Of a DNA stretch of 64,000 nt, positions 33,382 to 45,319 are shown piece by piece. The stretch is from Takakia lepidozioides (Eukaryota; Streptophyta; Takakiopsida; Takakiales; Takakiaceae), in the NCBI GenBank assembly GCA_030704615.1, contig CM060731.1:20336001-20400000 (forward strand), written 5' to 3'. Position 1 is the first letter of the stretch. Each line of letters begins with the position of its first letter. Below the pieces are notes generated by a model that was given only the letters and a program-made list of their open reading frames with translations, was not told the DNA's origin and ran no database searches. The translations under genes were made by a program, and so were the position numbers.

Positions 33382-34259
33382 AGTATCTCTGATAAGTGCA
33401 TGGAAGCTCTTGAAGTTGATGGTTTGAGTTCTCTAATGCACCTCATCATGCAAGGAGCAAATTGGCCATCACTCATTTCTTAAGCTCCTCAGTGCAGACT
33501 GGTCATGACATCTGCAACTTGAAGCTTGACTCTACTCTTTACCGGTCACATAAATACACACAAGATGCAGCAGAGAGAGGCACACGGCAATTCGGTTGCA
33601 GTTCTCCCTCTCTCGTTTGGATGGGACCCCCATCCCAAGGTAAAAGAGCATGCATGCTTAAAACCTCTTCAATGCTTCATCTGCTCACCAAAAGCAAAAG
33701 AGCAGTCCTGACTTGAGGAATACACGGAGGACACTTTCTAATATCAGATGGTGCGGAGAGGAACTGTTGTGGCCCACTCCTTCTATAATCTGAACAAACA
33801 AGCAAACACACACCACAAAAACCTGCATAGCTTTATAAAAAGACCCAAGTGGGGTGACTGTACAAATGGGTATAACTGTCCCCAAGAGGTAAAAAATCAA
33901 AGCTCGTAGAGCTAGATATATTGAGACAAAGAAAGAAATCAATTATTCTAGTATTCTAGTAAGCAAGCACTGAATCGCTAATGAAGCTTCTATTTTGCTG
34001 CAGCTCAACCGATCCGATGTTTCATGGGAAATCTCCTCTCGCCGACAAGCGCCTCCTGCGCTGTTCCAACTGTCTGAGTCGATCGAAGAGCAGCAGTCCG
34101 TCGTCAATGCAAGTCCGAGTCTGCTGCAGTCTGCACGACCTCCCGTCGCCCTCGCCCACCGGCAGGGAGGACGGATCCAGGGTGGGGTTTAGGGCTTAAG
34201 TTAGTGAGACGACAACCATCCATATTCACATCCATCCTACTTTCATCCAATCCACGCGC
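33382..34259. other. Intergenic, no gene seen
   Basis: The GC content rises near 34000-34200, where a CCCTAAA telo-box-like motif reads on the minus strand. This could mark the 5' end of an unseen minus-strand transcript, but no coding exon can be supported. Confidence 0.35.
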
Positions 34260-35110
34260 CAGCTAAGGGCGTTACAAATCTGGTCAAACCGGTAGGGTTT
34301 GACCATACCCTACGTGGCTTCGCTACGTGGCGCAAATCAGGTGCTGGGCCCCCCCTTCAGGCTCGCCGTCTTTTGGTTTTACGGCACCAAACACGGAGCC
34401 CGCAGTATAATATGATTCGCCATTATTTATTTCCCCTCTTTATTATTTTTAATTACTTTTGTTTTTTCTATTCATTACTCGAAATTCTAATATCTAATAT
34501 GCATGATCTCCGCAGTGTCGTGTCGGCGGGCCGTGCCATTATTCTCACGATCGATATTTCTTGTCGAAATTATAAATTACAATTACACAATTACTATTGG
34601 CGGTACGAATGTTTTGTTACGAAGTCAAAGGCGAGCAGTTCGGTCAAAGTTACCCGCCGTGAACGCACTTCCGAGGCCCACGTGTTGGCATCCCGCCGCT
34701 TCTTTGACCGTGCGCAGTATTCTCATACGTATCTCAACGAGTACGTACATACGGACATACCGGGTGAACAAGTACATCGAGCCGGGCAGCTGTGGAGGAT
34801 GCAGCTTCTGTTTGGTGGGCAGAGTGGCACCACGTGGAGCTACCGATATGGGGTTCATGGAGAAGCAGCCAGTCGCCATCTGCCAAGTAGGACATGCACC
34901 GGGAATGCAATACCGGAGCGGACAGCTGTCGGGTTATGATTCGGGAATATGCTGCTAGAGGGAGAGGGTCAGGCTGGGACTCGGATTCGGTCCCAGAATA
35001 GAAGGAGTCTATCCGGGAGAAATAAATTAGTAAGCGAAACTAGGATGAATGGTCGCCCGCGGGCAGTCAAACTCACGAGTAGTGAGTTTGACCGCGGATT
35101 CCGTCCCGTT
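34260..35110 (+). promoter_or_regulatory. Upstream region of the VQ gene with W-box pairs, ABRE and G-box motifs
   Basis: Two inverted pairs of W-box cores occur: GGTCAAACC/GGTTTGACC at 34282-34290 and 34296-34304, and GTCAAACTCAC/GTGAGTTTGAC at 35066-35076 and 35082-35092. Single W-boxes lie at 34642 (GGTCAAA) and 34704 (TTGACC). Two TACGTGGC elements lie near 34312 and 34326, and CACGTG G-boxes near 34680 and 34832. WRKY factors bind W-boxes and VQ proteins bind WRKYs, so a feedback arrangement is plausible. This is motif evidence only. Confidence 0.5.
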
Positions 35111-35471
35111 GGCAAGTCGGTTCCAGGCGGAGAACGACAAGGGGGGGATGTGAGGATGAAAGGTGGGTTTCATCCGCATTTTCCAAGGATGGCGATGATA
35201 TTCCGGGTGTTTTGGTTGGGCGTAACGCAGGTTGCGTATATCGGGGGCGGGCAGACAGGTCTGCCCGCGGGGGAGGCGGCGGGAGGGCAGGCGTGGCAGC
35301 CTTGGAGGCTGCCCGCGTCGTCTCGCACTGATGAGGGAGCAGCCGATCGCTTGGTCAGTTTGTCTCTTTGCGCAAGCCTGGATTGGGGAGCTGGTTTCGG
35401 AGGTCCCAGCTCTGCTCAATCCTTGTGTTGTCCGGTCACCTGGAGACACAGCTTTGAAGGTCTGCTAGAGG

Positions 35472-35475
<4 letters not shown>

Positions 35476-35510
<35 letters not shown>
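35476..35510 (+). repeat. (CT)n microsatellite in the probable VQ 5' leader
   Basis: About 17 CT units lie 570 bp before the VQ start codon. Such tracts near plant transcription starts are bound by GAGA-binding BPC factors. A complementary GA tract follows at 35749-35767. Confidence 0.85.
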
Positions 35511-35514
<4 letters not shown>

Positions 35515-35748
35515 CTAACAAATACTGGGAAGCTTTTGTGTGTGAGCTCTGCAGTGTGGTGTGTTCTTCTCCAGCTTCGGAGAAGTTGCACTCGAAGCTC
35601 CTCCCTCAAGGATTTGCTTTTCGGAGAAGCGGGTTGTGTGGATCTCAAGGGTGATGTGTCTTCTTTTTCTGGTTCTGCTCGGAGGTGTAGACCTCAATTG
35701 ACAAAAGAGGAACCTTGTGCATACGCGAGGGACAACTGAGAGAGACTA

Positions 35749-35767
35749 GAGAGAGAGAGAGAGAGAT
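35749..35767 (+). repeat. (GA)n microsatellite in the probable VQ 5' leader
   Basis: About nine GA units. If transcribed together with the CT tract at 35476-35510, the two could pair in the leader RNA. Confidence 0.8.
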
Positions 35768-36076
35768 TGGTGCAGAAGCTATTCTGTGGATATATAAAGG
35801 CTTTTCGGCCGGTGGAAAAGATTCTAGATACTAGAGACTGTTCTATAGCTCGAATACTGGAATCAATCAGGAAAGTTCCGTCAGGGTACGGGCGGTGGAT
35901 GTGTAAGAGCAGATTACACCACCCTCTACCCAGCAACTCGAGCACAAGGGACAATGGGAGTATGTACTAGCTCGTACCCAGCTGTTTCCCTGTAAGAGAA
36001 GCGGGAGCGAGGAAGAGCAGCAGCTACATACTGCGAAAAATTTAGAAGAATAAAGCTGGCAGGAGTAGAACGCTGC

Positions 36077-36895
36077 ATGGCCGTTCCTACAACGATGGAT
36101 GTCACAGAGTCCTCGGATGTGGGCAGGAGTAAGAATGGGGCTTTGGCAGTCAACAAGTCTTCCAGCAAGATTGGGAAGGGCATAAGGCGAACGATGGCCC
36201 AGCCGCGGCCAGCACCGCAGGTGTACAAGACGGAACCTGCCGAGTTTAGATCGCTGGTGCAGCAATTGACAGGCACCTCTCCACCTGCGGAAACTAGCGC
36301 AGCAGCACCCAAGCATAGCAGCTCGCGGTTGCAAAAGATTGCCCCTCCTCCATTGCGCCCAACATTTTCGTATCCCTCGGTGGCGCAACCACAAACAGTG
36401 GCGCCTCCTCCACTGCCTTTGCCAACAGGCGTGCAGAGATCGGATGCAGTGTCTTTCGGTGGGTTTTCCCCTCGCTCTTCACAAAGAGTTTCTCCTTTTC
36501 CCGTCTTCCCCCTGTCCTTCTCTCCACTCCCGCCTTTGTCTCCCAGTGATCAAGTCTGGTTGAATTCTTTGAACTCCTTGGAGTCTCCAGGGAGTGCGGC
36601 CATGCGGCAACTGGCACAAAGTATGGCTGGAGGGGATTTTCCTGGGACTAGACAAGAGACAGGGCCAGTACCGTCAACTTTGCAAGTCCCATTGTCTCCC
36701 CGCTTCTCTTCTCCCCTATCTCCTCGATTCTACAACCCATTCGGTCTCGTTAGTCCCACTAGCGTTGGAATGCCCCAAGGCTTTGGGAATCCTTACGGTT
36801 TCAGCAACAACTATTCGCCCACCGCGGCCTTGGCCATCGATAACTCTTTCACTTTTCCAGGACCCGAGTTCATGTCCAATTCAGGCTTTTCTTAA
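36077..36895 (+). CDS. VQ motif-containing protein
   Basis: VQ proteins are plant transcription cofactors that bind WRKY factors, acting in the nucleus in defence, stress and development. ATG 36077 (context GCATGG) gives 272 aa in one exon, typical of the intronless family. Residues 57-66 form the diagnostic motif FRSLVQQLTG (FxxxVQxLTG), preceded by a basic patch (KIGKGIRRTM) and a PQVYKTEPAEF lead-in. The rest is Pro/Ser-rich low-complexity sequence with repeated SPRF/SPLSPRF patches that could be MAP-kinase sites. The C-terminal half (FGNPYGFSNNYS) is Asn/Gly/Phe-rich. The upstream region carries several W-boxes. A relation to the VQ4/VQ19/VQ33 type is possible but unproven. Confidence 0.92.
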   Translation: MAVPTTMDVTESSDVGRSKNGALAVNKSSSKIGKGIRRTMAQPRPAPQVYKTEPAEFRSLVQQLTGTSPPAETSAAAPKHSSSRLQKIAPPPLRPTFSYPSVAQPQTVAPPPLPLPTGVQRSDAVSFGGFSPRSSQRVSPFPVFPLSFSPLPPLSPSDQVWLNSLNSLESPGSAAMRQLAQSMAGGDFPGTRQETGPVPSTLQVPLSPRFSSPLSPRFYNPFGLVSPTSVGMPQGFGNPYGFSNNYSPTAALAIDNSFTFPGPEFMSNSGFS

Positions 36896-39065
36896 GCTTG
36901 TTACTGCCCGTCACATAGGTTTACATTGAGTGGTATTGTATTAGCTTCTCGCTGTGAAATCCTTCCCCACCGTGCTCCCATTCTTCAGCATCTGGCGTAA
37001 AAGCTTGGATCAATTTTTTCGGTCGATCATGAGGCTCCTTTGCAGGCAGTGCTGGTGGCATGGTACCGGCCGCGTTCAGGGAGGTGCTATGGGGCACGGT
37101 CAACTTTCAGCTTTTCCAAGGTACAAGCTCCTAGCACCTGAGATTGAGGCCGACCTTTGTGTCAGACTGGGGCACTGTTGAACGGGATCTGAAGGACGAC
37201 CTTGGGGACAATGCGAGAGCAGCACCGACTTGGGGGCATTGATAATTGATAGATTATCATTATATGGACATGTGGTGGACCCTGGAGGCAGGGAAGCACC
37301 ACTTTTATAAAGTATGTAGGGCCCTTCTCCTTACCTCAATGTGCATCTCTCTGCAGTTGACTTAAGGACAGCTGCAGAGGCTTTGGCCATGAGTTAGCCA
37401 AGGTTTTTGAGCAAGAGAGTGGAAGGAGGTGGTTTTGAAAGGTAAGACAGACTAAGGGTCATGGAGGTATTGTCACAGGATGAAGTGACTCACACAGATT
37501 GATGGGGATGAGAGGTAGAGCAGTTTGACAGTGTACAAATATGCTAATGTTTAGCTGAATGGTACCCTTTGCCGGTACCTTGTAACTCTACATACTTCAC
37601 ACATTGATAAACGACATTCTGGACATTGTACTCAATTTGTGTGTATGCCTTGGGCTGAACATATTAGATTCAAACTTTGGACTTTTGAGGTTTGTGGTTT
37701 CTGTGACTAAAGCTGGAAGATTTGGTAAGATGGCTACAGTGAAGCAACCATGAAAGCTCCGACTGGTTGCAAGTGTTTGGTTCCAACAGCCAGATGCACA
37801 GGATTTGTGAGCTGAATTTGAATTGAATACCATAGCAAAGGTCATTGAGATCCACATTTGTCTTTTTATACAGACCTCTCATAAGTTACTCCATCTTGCA
37901 TTGAAAGAGCTGGAGGTGGTTGATGCACTCTCCCGACGTTTTGTACACTTTGAGGAAGGTGTATGCATGTTGCCAATCATCAATCTCATTTTCTTTCTGG
38001 GTTTCATATTGGTGCACTTGCTGAGTATGACTTGGCTGCCAGAGTCCGTTACAATCCATGGATTATTGCTTCTTCTCTGACATTTCTAGTGCTAAGTTTA
38101 ACCTGCATGTTGTGAACCTCCATTATGGATATCTGTAAAACAAAGTGTAAAGAATGCATGCTGTTACTTCAAGACACTCATGCACTGACTCTGAGTACTT
38201 GGTCTTGCAAAGCAAGACTTAGTTTGAGCAGGAAGAACATCCATGGCATTCATATAGAAATGGAAACACCTGTCCTCAACTTTTATGTTCCCCTCTTCAT
38301 ACAGGCCGAGTGCGTTTAGCAAACTTACTACACTACTACACAATCTCGATTAGCGCCAAGAAGCAGTGAGTGGGCAACATCCCGGAAGCACACACAGGGG
38401 ACAAAATAAGCAGTAAAGTTGGGGTGGAGATGTGGAAACAGCAGACCAGGGATCGAACATCAATATTGAAGGAGTGCACCAAAAGGGCCACAAGGGTGTG
38501 AGTGATATTTTAACTAATTCCTCAAAGTTAATAACTCCAGTAAATCTGTAAATCATTGAACGACCAGACAGAGCAACTAAAAACTGGGTTCAAAGAAAGG
38601 ATGTCATGGATATGACCAATTAGTGCGACTACAAGCGATTTCTCATCACCTTACTTCCCCCAAGTTCCGCTTTGGTAGAAGTGGGCACAGGTACCAGATG
38701 GACGGTCTTCTTAGGGGGATTTGGGGGGCCATTGAGTTGCAGACCTGCTCTAGACACCACCCTAGGAAACACACTGTCGATTCCAGCACTCTTGCTTAGC
38801 CCCTGATCTGGCCACAAAGCATCAAACCAAGTATGGAGCTCCTTCATATGGACAAGGTCTATGATTATAACCTTATTTACAGGGGCCACAAAGCATTGAA
38901 AAATTGAGATAAATTCTTCAACGCAACCTTCAGTGTCCCAGCCACGTGACCCACAGACGTGTACGTACAATAAAGTATGAGACACCTGGAGAAACTTTCT
39001 GAAGAAGGTGAGCCTTGCCCCAAAGAAGCTTGCTTAAAGTAGCACTGCAGGTTTGAAGACTACAC
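36896..39065. other. Intergenic between VQ gene (+) and BSD gene (-)
   Basis: The two genes converge, so this holds their 3' flanks. One minus-strand frame (38629-38985) looks protein-like but has no ATG and no known family. Nothing else is supported. Confidence 0.45.
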
Positions 39066-42000
39066 TTAAGGAGAGGAGCCTGCACTGGCGACATCTTCTT
39101 CCTCCACTGTCAGCCAGTCATTGAACTCACCCCTCTCAGGATTATTTCCTTGTGTATCATCACTGGAAACCTCCCCCTTTACAACTTGGGAACTGCTGGA
39201 TATCTCTTCTGGGTTGCCACTCTTGTCGTCCTTTCCCACCTTACTGGCATCCTGTCCCATCAGTGCCATCTCACTCTCCAAGTTCTCCGGCATCTGCAAT
39301 TATTCTCGATGGCCATAAAAGGTATCACTAACTTAACATGTCATCTCACTACCTTCTGGCACAAAATTACCAGCTGATTGAAAAGAATCATGGTTGCAGA
39401 AACTTGGCACATTAAAGTGGCTGAGGAAACCCCCACACTGCACACACTCACATACCACTCTTTTTTCTGTAAGGGCAAAGGGGGTAGGATATACTTGCTA
39501 GTCAGCCAATGCTTTCAGTTGAATACCTCTCGTGCACTGTTATCGTCATCTTCAAGATCACTGAAGGATACATCCTCATCAGCATTCTCTGGTACCCCTG
39601 CTGTAAGTTACTGATCAGGAAAGAAAGTCATATGCAAGGAGTCATATGCAAGGTAAGTGCTACAATCCATTTCCTTCATGACCAAAGCGCATGGGAGTTG
39701 TCTGTCTTGCTGCAACCTGTTGGACAATGCTGTCCTGTCGGCTGAGGAGGAGATCAAAACTGGAAAATGTCAATGCCAGAAACATTTGACTCTTTCTTTT
39801 ACAGTCACGTCAGTGTCCAACTAGGGTTATATCAGCAATGAAACTCATGCTGTCTAGTCTAAGATCAATGCCAACATGCTCAATTGGACTGTTGGTAGCT
39901 GTGCGTGAGTGAATGGTAGCATGCCCAACATGGCCAAGGTATAACCTTCCTATAGCAGCGTAGCTCACCCACAATAATCCAATGTACTTTGTGCCCCAAT
40001 ATTCCTTTAAGACTGATACACAAAATCTGACCTTCATTTGGGGTCCCCTGTGGTGCCATGTCTTCAATGGCTGACCCACTTGCATCCTCCCCATCAGCAT
40101 TATCCAGCCACTCATCCACTTCATCCTCATCTTCAAGCTTTAAAGCTGAAAACTGGCCAGTGCTTACTTCCGCTGGCTCTTCGCACTGCAGGGTTATCAA
40201 AGGAACTTCCTCCCTGGACTCTGCCATGGTGAGAACCTCACCAACTGTTACTCCAGACTCCATGCTCTGAGAAGGTTCACTATTTTCATTGTCTGCCTGT
40301 GCCAATTCGTTGGATGCCCCATCATTGGCTCTCAATCGTTGAAGGAGGAGTGCACGGGTTCTGACAATCTGCAACAATGACCAATAATACAAAATTCACT
40401 TGTGGAAAGAACAACAATACCAGAAAATCAGAAGAAAATCACAAAAAAGTTGTGGTGCGCAACAGCCTGAATGGATGTTAGGTCATTAAATTTCAAACAT
40501 TCGGCCACCTGCCTGCATCTGAACACTCCTGATTTCATGATTCCGGATGTGGAAATGTGTAACACGTCCTTTTAGCATCATGCGCTCACAACACATTACC
40601 TTTTCTTGTCTATTCCTCTTCTTCCTAGTCCTAGACTTAATGGACCAATGACCATCCCCCGCCTCCATTGAGGCCATCATGTGAGAGTCTTTCATCAGTG
40701 GCATACATCTTCCCCATCCCACCGATCCACCCTTGATAGTCCCCACAGGGAAGGCAAGTTGTAGGTAGGTGGTTTTGATCCACCAGGATAGAACCCGGCC
40801 TGAAATTGCAGTAGCATTCACAGAGGATAGTGGGAATAAAGGTTTTGCATTGAGATCTCACTGGAAGCAGCAGGCTCAATTCATTACTGATACTGTAGCA
40901 CCCTCCAATTGATTTTTGCAATTTACATTGGTCTATGCAGGTCCACATACCTGAGGTGTGGACAGAAGCTCTGCATCTGGTTTGCTGAGGCGTGAGTGCA
41001 GCAGCACAAAATAAATCTTCCAAAATCGCCCACTGCTAATAATATCTGGGCACAGCTCAATGTGCAGTGCTGCTAGTCTGGGTGCTGCATGCCCCACAGC
41101 CTCAGCATGCTCTTGCTGCGCCTCCATCATGTCAAAATCTGTTGGCACAGCCACATGTTAAGGAAACCTAAGTACAGATTACAACTTCAGCACCAGAAGG
41201 GGGAGAGAAGAGAGAGAGAGGAATGAATGGGTAAAGCTTCCAAAAAATTTGTAGAAAAAAGGTAACTACTCTCAAGTTGTGGAGGGAACAAACAAGGGCA
41301 AGAAAGCAAGCACCACAGAAAGCCAGGAAGATAAGGACAAAAGAAAGAATGATATTGATTACCCTCATCATCGTCATCATCTGCAAGCGGAAAATCAAGC
41401 CAGGTCTCAGGATGCATTGCAATGTTGTTTGCAAATGCCACCACCTCATCAGTTAAGCCCACAGCCCCCACTGGGGTGGAGGTTTCTATGTCCCGGCTGA
41501 AAGGAAGCAGGCTCGATGCAAATTTTGACAGGCCATCAATACCACTGGCAAGTGCGCTTGGCCGAGAGTCCTGTGCAGGACAGTGGGTACCAAAAATGAT
41601 TTCAAGAGGAGGCACACAGAACTTGTACTGACTCATTGATGTAAAAAAGAAAAAGACACGCTTATGGTATTCCTCTGTTGCTTAATGCTGCGCCATGATT
41701 AGAAGCCAGTCCTTATATCTTGAATTCTCCAGCATTACTTGTTACCAACAAGGGAGCAGAGGGCCACCAGAAGTTCCATCCTTGCTGGCTACAGTTTCTT
41801 TTCCAACCACCTTATCCATTCTTTCAAAACTACATTCAAAAGGTAACTGAAAGCTAGGGATCCCAATGTCATCACAAGGAAGATGGTTGCTATCAGGAAC
41901 AAAAGGGAAAGTATAAATAATAAATAACAAAGATTTGCCATTTGCTGACGAGCTAAGATCCCAGTCCCAAGTGTTGCAGGAGTGTCTGCCAGCTGTAGCT

Positions 42001-43622
42001 CAGATATGAAACCCTCCGTTCTCTTTCATAACTAGCAAGAAGACCATAGTCAGTTTGTGTGATGATGGATATCCCCTTGCCATTTGGAAGCTTCAGCTCA
42101 AACTGAGTTAGCTATGGTATCCCTGAACTGAACCAATGTCCCAACCCTCTTGGACAATCTCTAAACAGCAGATTGATGCTTGTGTGAAGGGATTTCTAGA
42201 GGTTATCTGGAAAACCCGGATTAATTCTTTATATGGAGGTAAGTCTTACTACCAACGTCAGCCCCTGACAGAGGTAGGTTCTGTCCCTTTTGTTCCCGCT
42301 CAAACTGGGCGCGGGGTCAATGGCCACAAGGCTACGGCAAACAACGTCTTATGAGTACAATCTAAACAGCTTGTTAAATCAAGGTAAGTCACACTACCAA
42401 GGTGAGCCCCTCACAAAGGTAGTGCCTATTCCCTAAGTTTCCATCCAAACTCGGCGGGGGTCTATTGCCACGAGGCTACGGCAAACAAAGTCTTATGAGT
42501 ACATTCAAAATAGCTACATTTCTGCCCCACTTAAATTTTTATTTCTGCAACATCCATGAATGCAGAATCCTTTCCTTACTAACAAAACCCATGTGGGCAT
42601 CCCAATATTACCTCCAGTCTAGAGATTCCTTCCAAACCTTAAGTAGAATGCCACCTGTAAACTCTGGTAAACTTCTTCTGCTACTCTATGTTGATCACAT
42701 TCTGCTCTACTTCAAAAACCATTTGTTGTCATTGGCAAATACTAATTGTTCCCATTTCTTCATAACATGAACATGTTAAGTAGGATCACCACAGGGTAGA
42801 TTGCAAAGTGGAACCAGCATGCAATACTGTCACAGCTGATTGATACAGACTGAATGAAAATGTGATTACCTTGGAGTATGATTCAACCTCTTCAACCTGA
42901 AGGTCACCTTCCCGCTGCATGGACTCCAAGGGTGATTCATATCCTCTGACACTTCCTGCAGGCCTCTCTCTAGAAAGCCTGCCCCCAAGTAAGGGCTTCA
43001 GCAGGGAATTGAACCTAGTATTTCTAGTGCCTTGACCGACAGGGCTCTCCGGATAGCCAGAATCACTTAGTTGTGGGGTGGTCTCCATAGCTGAAGCTTC
43101 ATCATCAGATTCATCCCTAGTAACCACCCGAATGACTGAGGAAATTCGTGAGAGACCTGTTGCCACACTCCCTCTCAATTCCGCAAGATCACTGCGAATG
43201 CCTGTCAATCGCTGATCTGATCCCCGTCCTTCCACTTCATTTGGAAGAAAGTTGATTTCTTGGTTGGCTTCCTTGGCATTGTGATTCTCCTCTTCCTCTC
43301 CCGAGGGAATCACATAATTTTGTATATCACTGCGTGGTGACCCGATGTTTCTGGGTGAGCCGGCTCTTGACACCTCAGAAGATTTGTCATATGGGGGCGG
43401 AGCCAAAAAGGATGCAACACCCCATAGCTGGCGGGTGAGACTCTTGGTCAATTCGGACAGATCCTCTTTCACACCCTTTCCTGCGCCGCTAGCCATATTC
43501 GCCAGATTTGCATCCCCTTCCCCTTCATCCTTCTCGTCTTCATTTGTACGTTCTTGCTCCTGTGTGGATTGTCGGGGCGAGGATGGAAGAGACAGGGAGA
43601 ACGAATTGGAAAACCACGACAT
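39066..43622 (-). CDS. BSD domain-containing protein
   Basis: The BSD fold occurs in TFIIH p62-type factors and in plant proteins of unknown function, to which this belongs. Six exons on the minus strand join in phase: 43622-42870, 41627-41363, 41138-40951, 40368-40032, 39597-39527 and 39293-39066, giving 613 aa. Exon 1 encodes an acidic, Ser-rich region beginning MSWFSNSFSLSLPSSP. The BSD domain spans exons 2 and 3: VGLTDEVVAFANNIAMHPET, then FW at RFWKIYFVLLHSRLSK and AELLSTPQ. Exon 4 continues IVRTRALLLQRL, then an acidic tail. Exon 5 has the conserved DVSFSDLEDDD. The last exon ends DWLTVEEEDVASAG. Intron 1 holds three repeat fragments. The match to the plant BSD family is clear from motifs, though its biochemical role is unknown. 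Confidence 0.9.
41690..41900. repeat. Dispersed repeat fragment in BSD intron 1
   Basis: This is similar in the same orientation to 51905-52110. Shared stretches include TCTCCAGC.TTA, GAAGTTCCA and GGGATCCCAATGTCAT. On the minus strand both read DIGIP..., then KETVAS or KDIVAS, and GTS, so the source was probably protein-coding. The family is unknown. Confidence 0.55.
42165..42505 (+). repeat. Two copies of a dispersed retroposon-like repeat in BSD intron 1
   Basis: Copy 1 runs to CTTATGAGTACA near 42360, and a shorter copy 2 follows (42381-42505). Landmarks are GGTAAGTC.(T/A)ACTACC, GCCCCTGACA or GCCCCTCACA, an AAACT.GGCG.GGG block, and GCCACAAGGCTACGGCAAAC. A third copy lies inverted in a DEG5 intron (54462-54650). 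The layout suggests a short retroposon, but I see no clear A- or B-box. Confidence 0.65.
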
Positions 43623-45319
43623 GGGAGACGGATACTCTCTTCTTACAAAAGTCGATGAAATGATAGCTACGGAAGGCTACAATACAAGTCAGTTCAGAAA
43701 GCTGTTGCAACCAAGGTGACTACTTGATGCGTCGAGAGTCGTAACCTTCTCTCCCGTTCTGTCTGGTCCAAATGCTGAATCCGGAAGTTTGCTATATACC
43801 TGCACAGAGGCTTCAGCGGGATCCCCTGACACCCACAACTGCCAAAACAAGGTACCCAGCCAGGACTTTCTCCAAGTTCACATCCGCAATCTACTGTAAC
43901 CGAATGCACGCAACTGCACCGGGCAACATTGGAGCTTACTTTACAATCTTCTGAGGTCGATTCACATGAACCCTGGGCGATCCCCCTTATGTAGCTTCCA
44001 AAGTACGAGCTTATTGCCCCGCTACGCTTTCACAATTGCGTGAGACGCCTTTTCAGACATCAATATCCAAGAGTGACCAAGGCAGGTCCTGCTTCAGTTG
44101 TATGCTTTCCCCTCTAAGTCCTCAGCCAGTTTGGGCTTTTCCAAACTAAATCCGTCCTACACCCATCCAGTGTGCGGGAAAGTGAACCCTGATTGCTTAC
44201 AGAGACATGCTTCTACACACGCACATAAGGTGCCGCAGATTTCCAGAGTTGTAACAGTGCCCAGTAAGACATAGGAAGCTGAAAGCCTTGTACATCTGTC
44301 CTACTCCCACACACTGTGCATGAAACTGAACCCTGATTGCTTCAATACACAAGCTTCTACCTCCACGCACAAAATCACGAATGCCACTCGCTTCAAGCTG
44401 CCCCAATTCCCAATTTCGGAAGACTTCACTTCAGGACATGAGAAACTCAACAATTCAGCAACCAATTGCAAGAATCGCTATGGCAGAGGTCGCCACCAGA
44501 GCAAGAGGACAGAGAGGATAGCTGCACATCAGCCATAGCAGGCCACTCTCCTCCTTCCGCCATGCCTTCCACAACCATCCATCCGCCCATGTATGATAAC
44601 CCCATGCACCCATCCATCTCTACACCCCCATCAATCCACAATCCACCCATCCAGAGGGAATTTCTCCTGTACATTTAAGTCTTGTCCTCTTGAGACTGCC
44701 AAGCTTTGTCAGTGTTCAGGAAATCCAGATATGGACTGGTATAACTTGCATCCGTGCTTGTTTTGCCCTTGGCACAACATCAAAGCGTTGGAGAAGGAAC
44801 AAAGCGTTGGAGAAGGATCAAAGCGTTGGAGAAGGCTCGGACCCATTTGATTACCTTCTATGATCTGCTGCGAAGAACTGACTATGGTGGGAATGTGCAA
44901 TAGTGAAGGATTGTTTGTTGAAAGTTTGACATACGATATGGGGTTCTGCCAAATTTGATCAGTTGGAGCTATAAAATGTATGGACAAAAACATCCCTCAA
45001 GTCTTGTCTTTGGTCAGGCTTTCCCACATCAGAACCAAGGATTTTAGTGTCTTCTCTGTTAAACCACTAAAAGCACTGGAGCACAGACCTTCCCTCTTGA
45101 GGATTTCACCGGTTGAGACTTGAGACCCATCATCTTTAAAATCTTCATTGGTAAAACATGTTCGCCTAGCAACCAACGTTTTGGAGATAGCCCCATTCCA
45201 TATAGATAACAAAAATGAAAGACTGCAAGGCCAGTTAACATCAAAAGATCCGCTCCTTCACTCTCTGCATCTATCAAGGGCACCAGTTCTGGCAAGTCTC
45301 CACCAATAACATGCAGACA
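43623..45319. other. Spacer between BSD gene and TRAPPC2L
   Basis: This should contain the BSD promoter. A duplicated stretch of about 100 bp centred on GAACCCTGATTGCTT occurs at about 44185 and 44330. A 3 x 19-bp tandem repeat lies at 44781-44837. No gene is seen. Confidence 0.45.
44781..44837 (+). repeat. Three tandem 19-bp units
   Basis: CAAAGCGTTGGAGAAGG plus two variable bases starts at 44781, 44800 and 44819. It is a local slippage repeat with no evident function. Confidence 0.85.

Noticed and set aside
34000-34200. Possible first exon of a minus-strand gene (DDGLLLFDRLRQLEQ reading with a telo-box upstream)
   Set aside because: No ATG in frame, an upstream stop close by and no recognisable continuation.
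38629-38985. Minus-strand 118-codon frame downstream of the BSD gene
   Set aside because: No ATG start, no acceptor-donor logic and no known family. The BSD model is complete without it.
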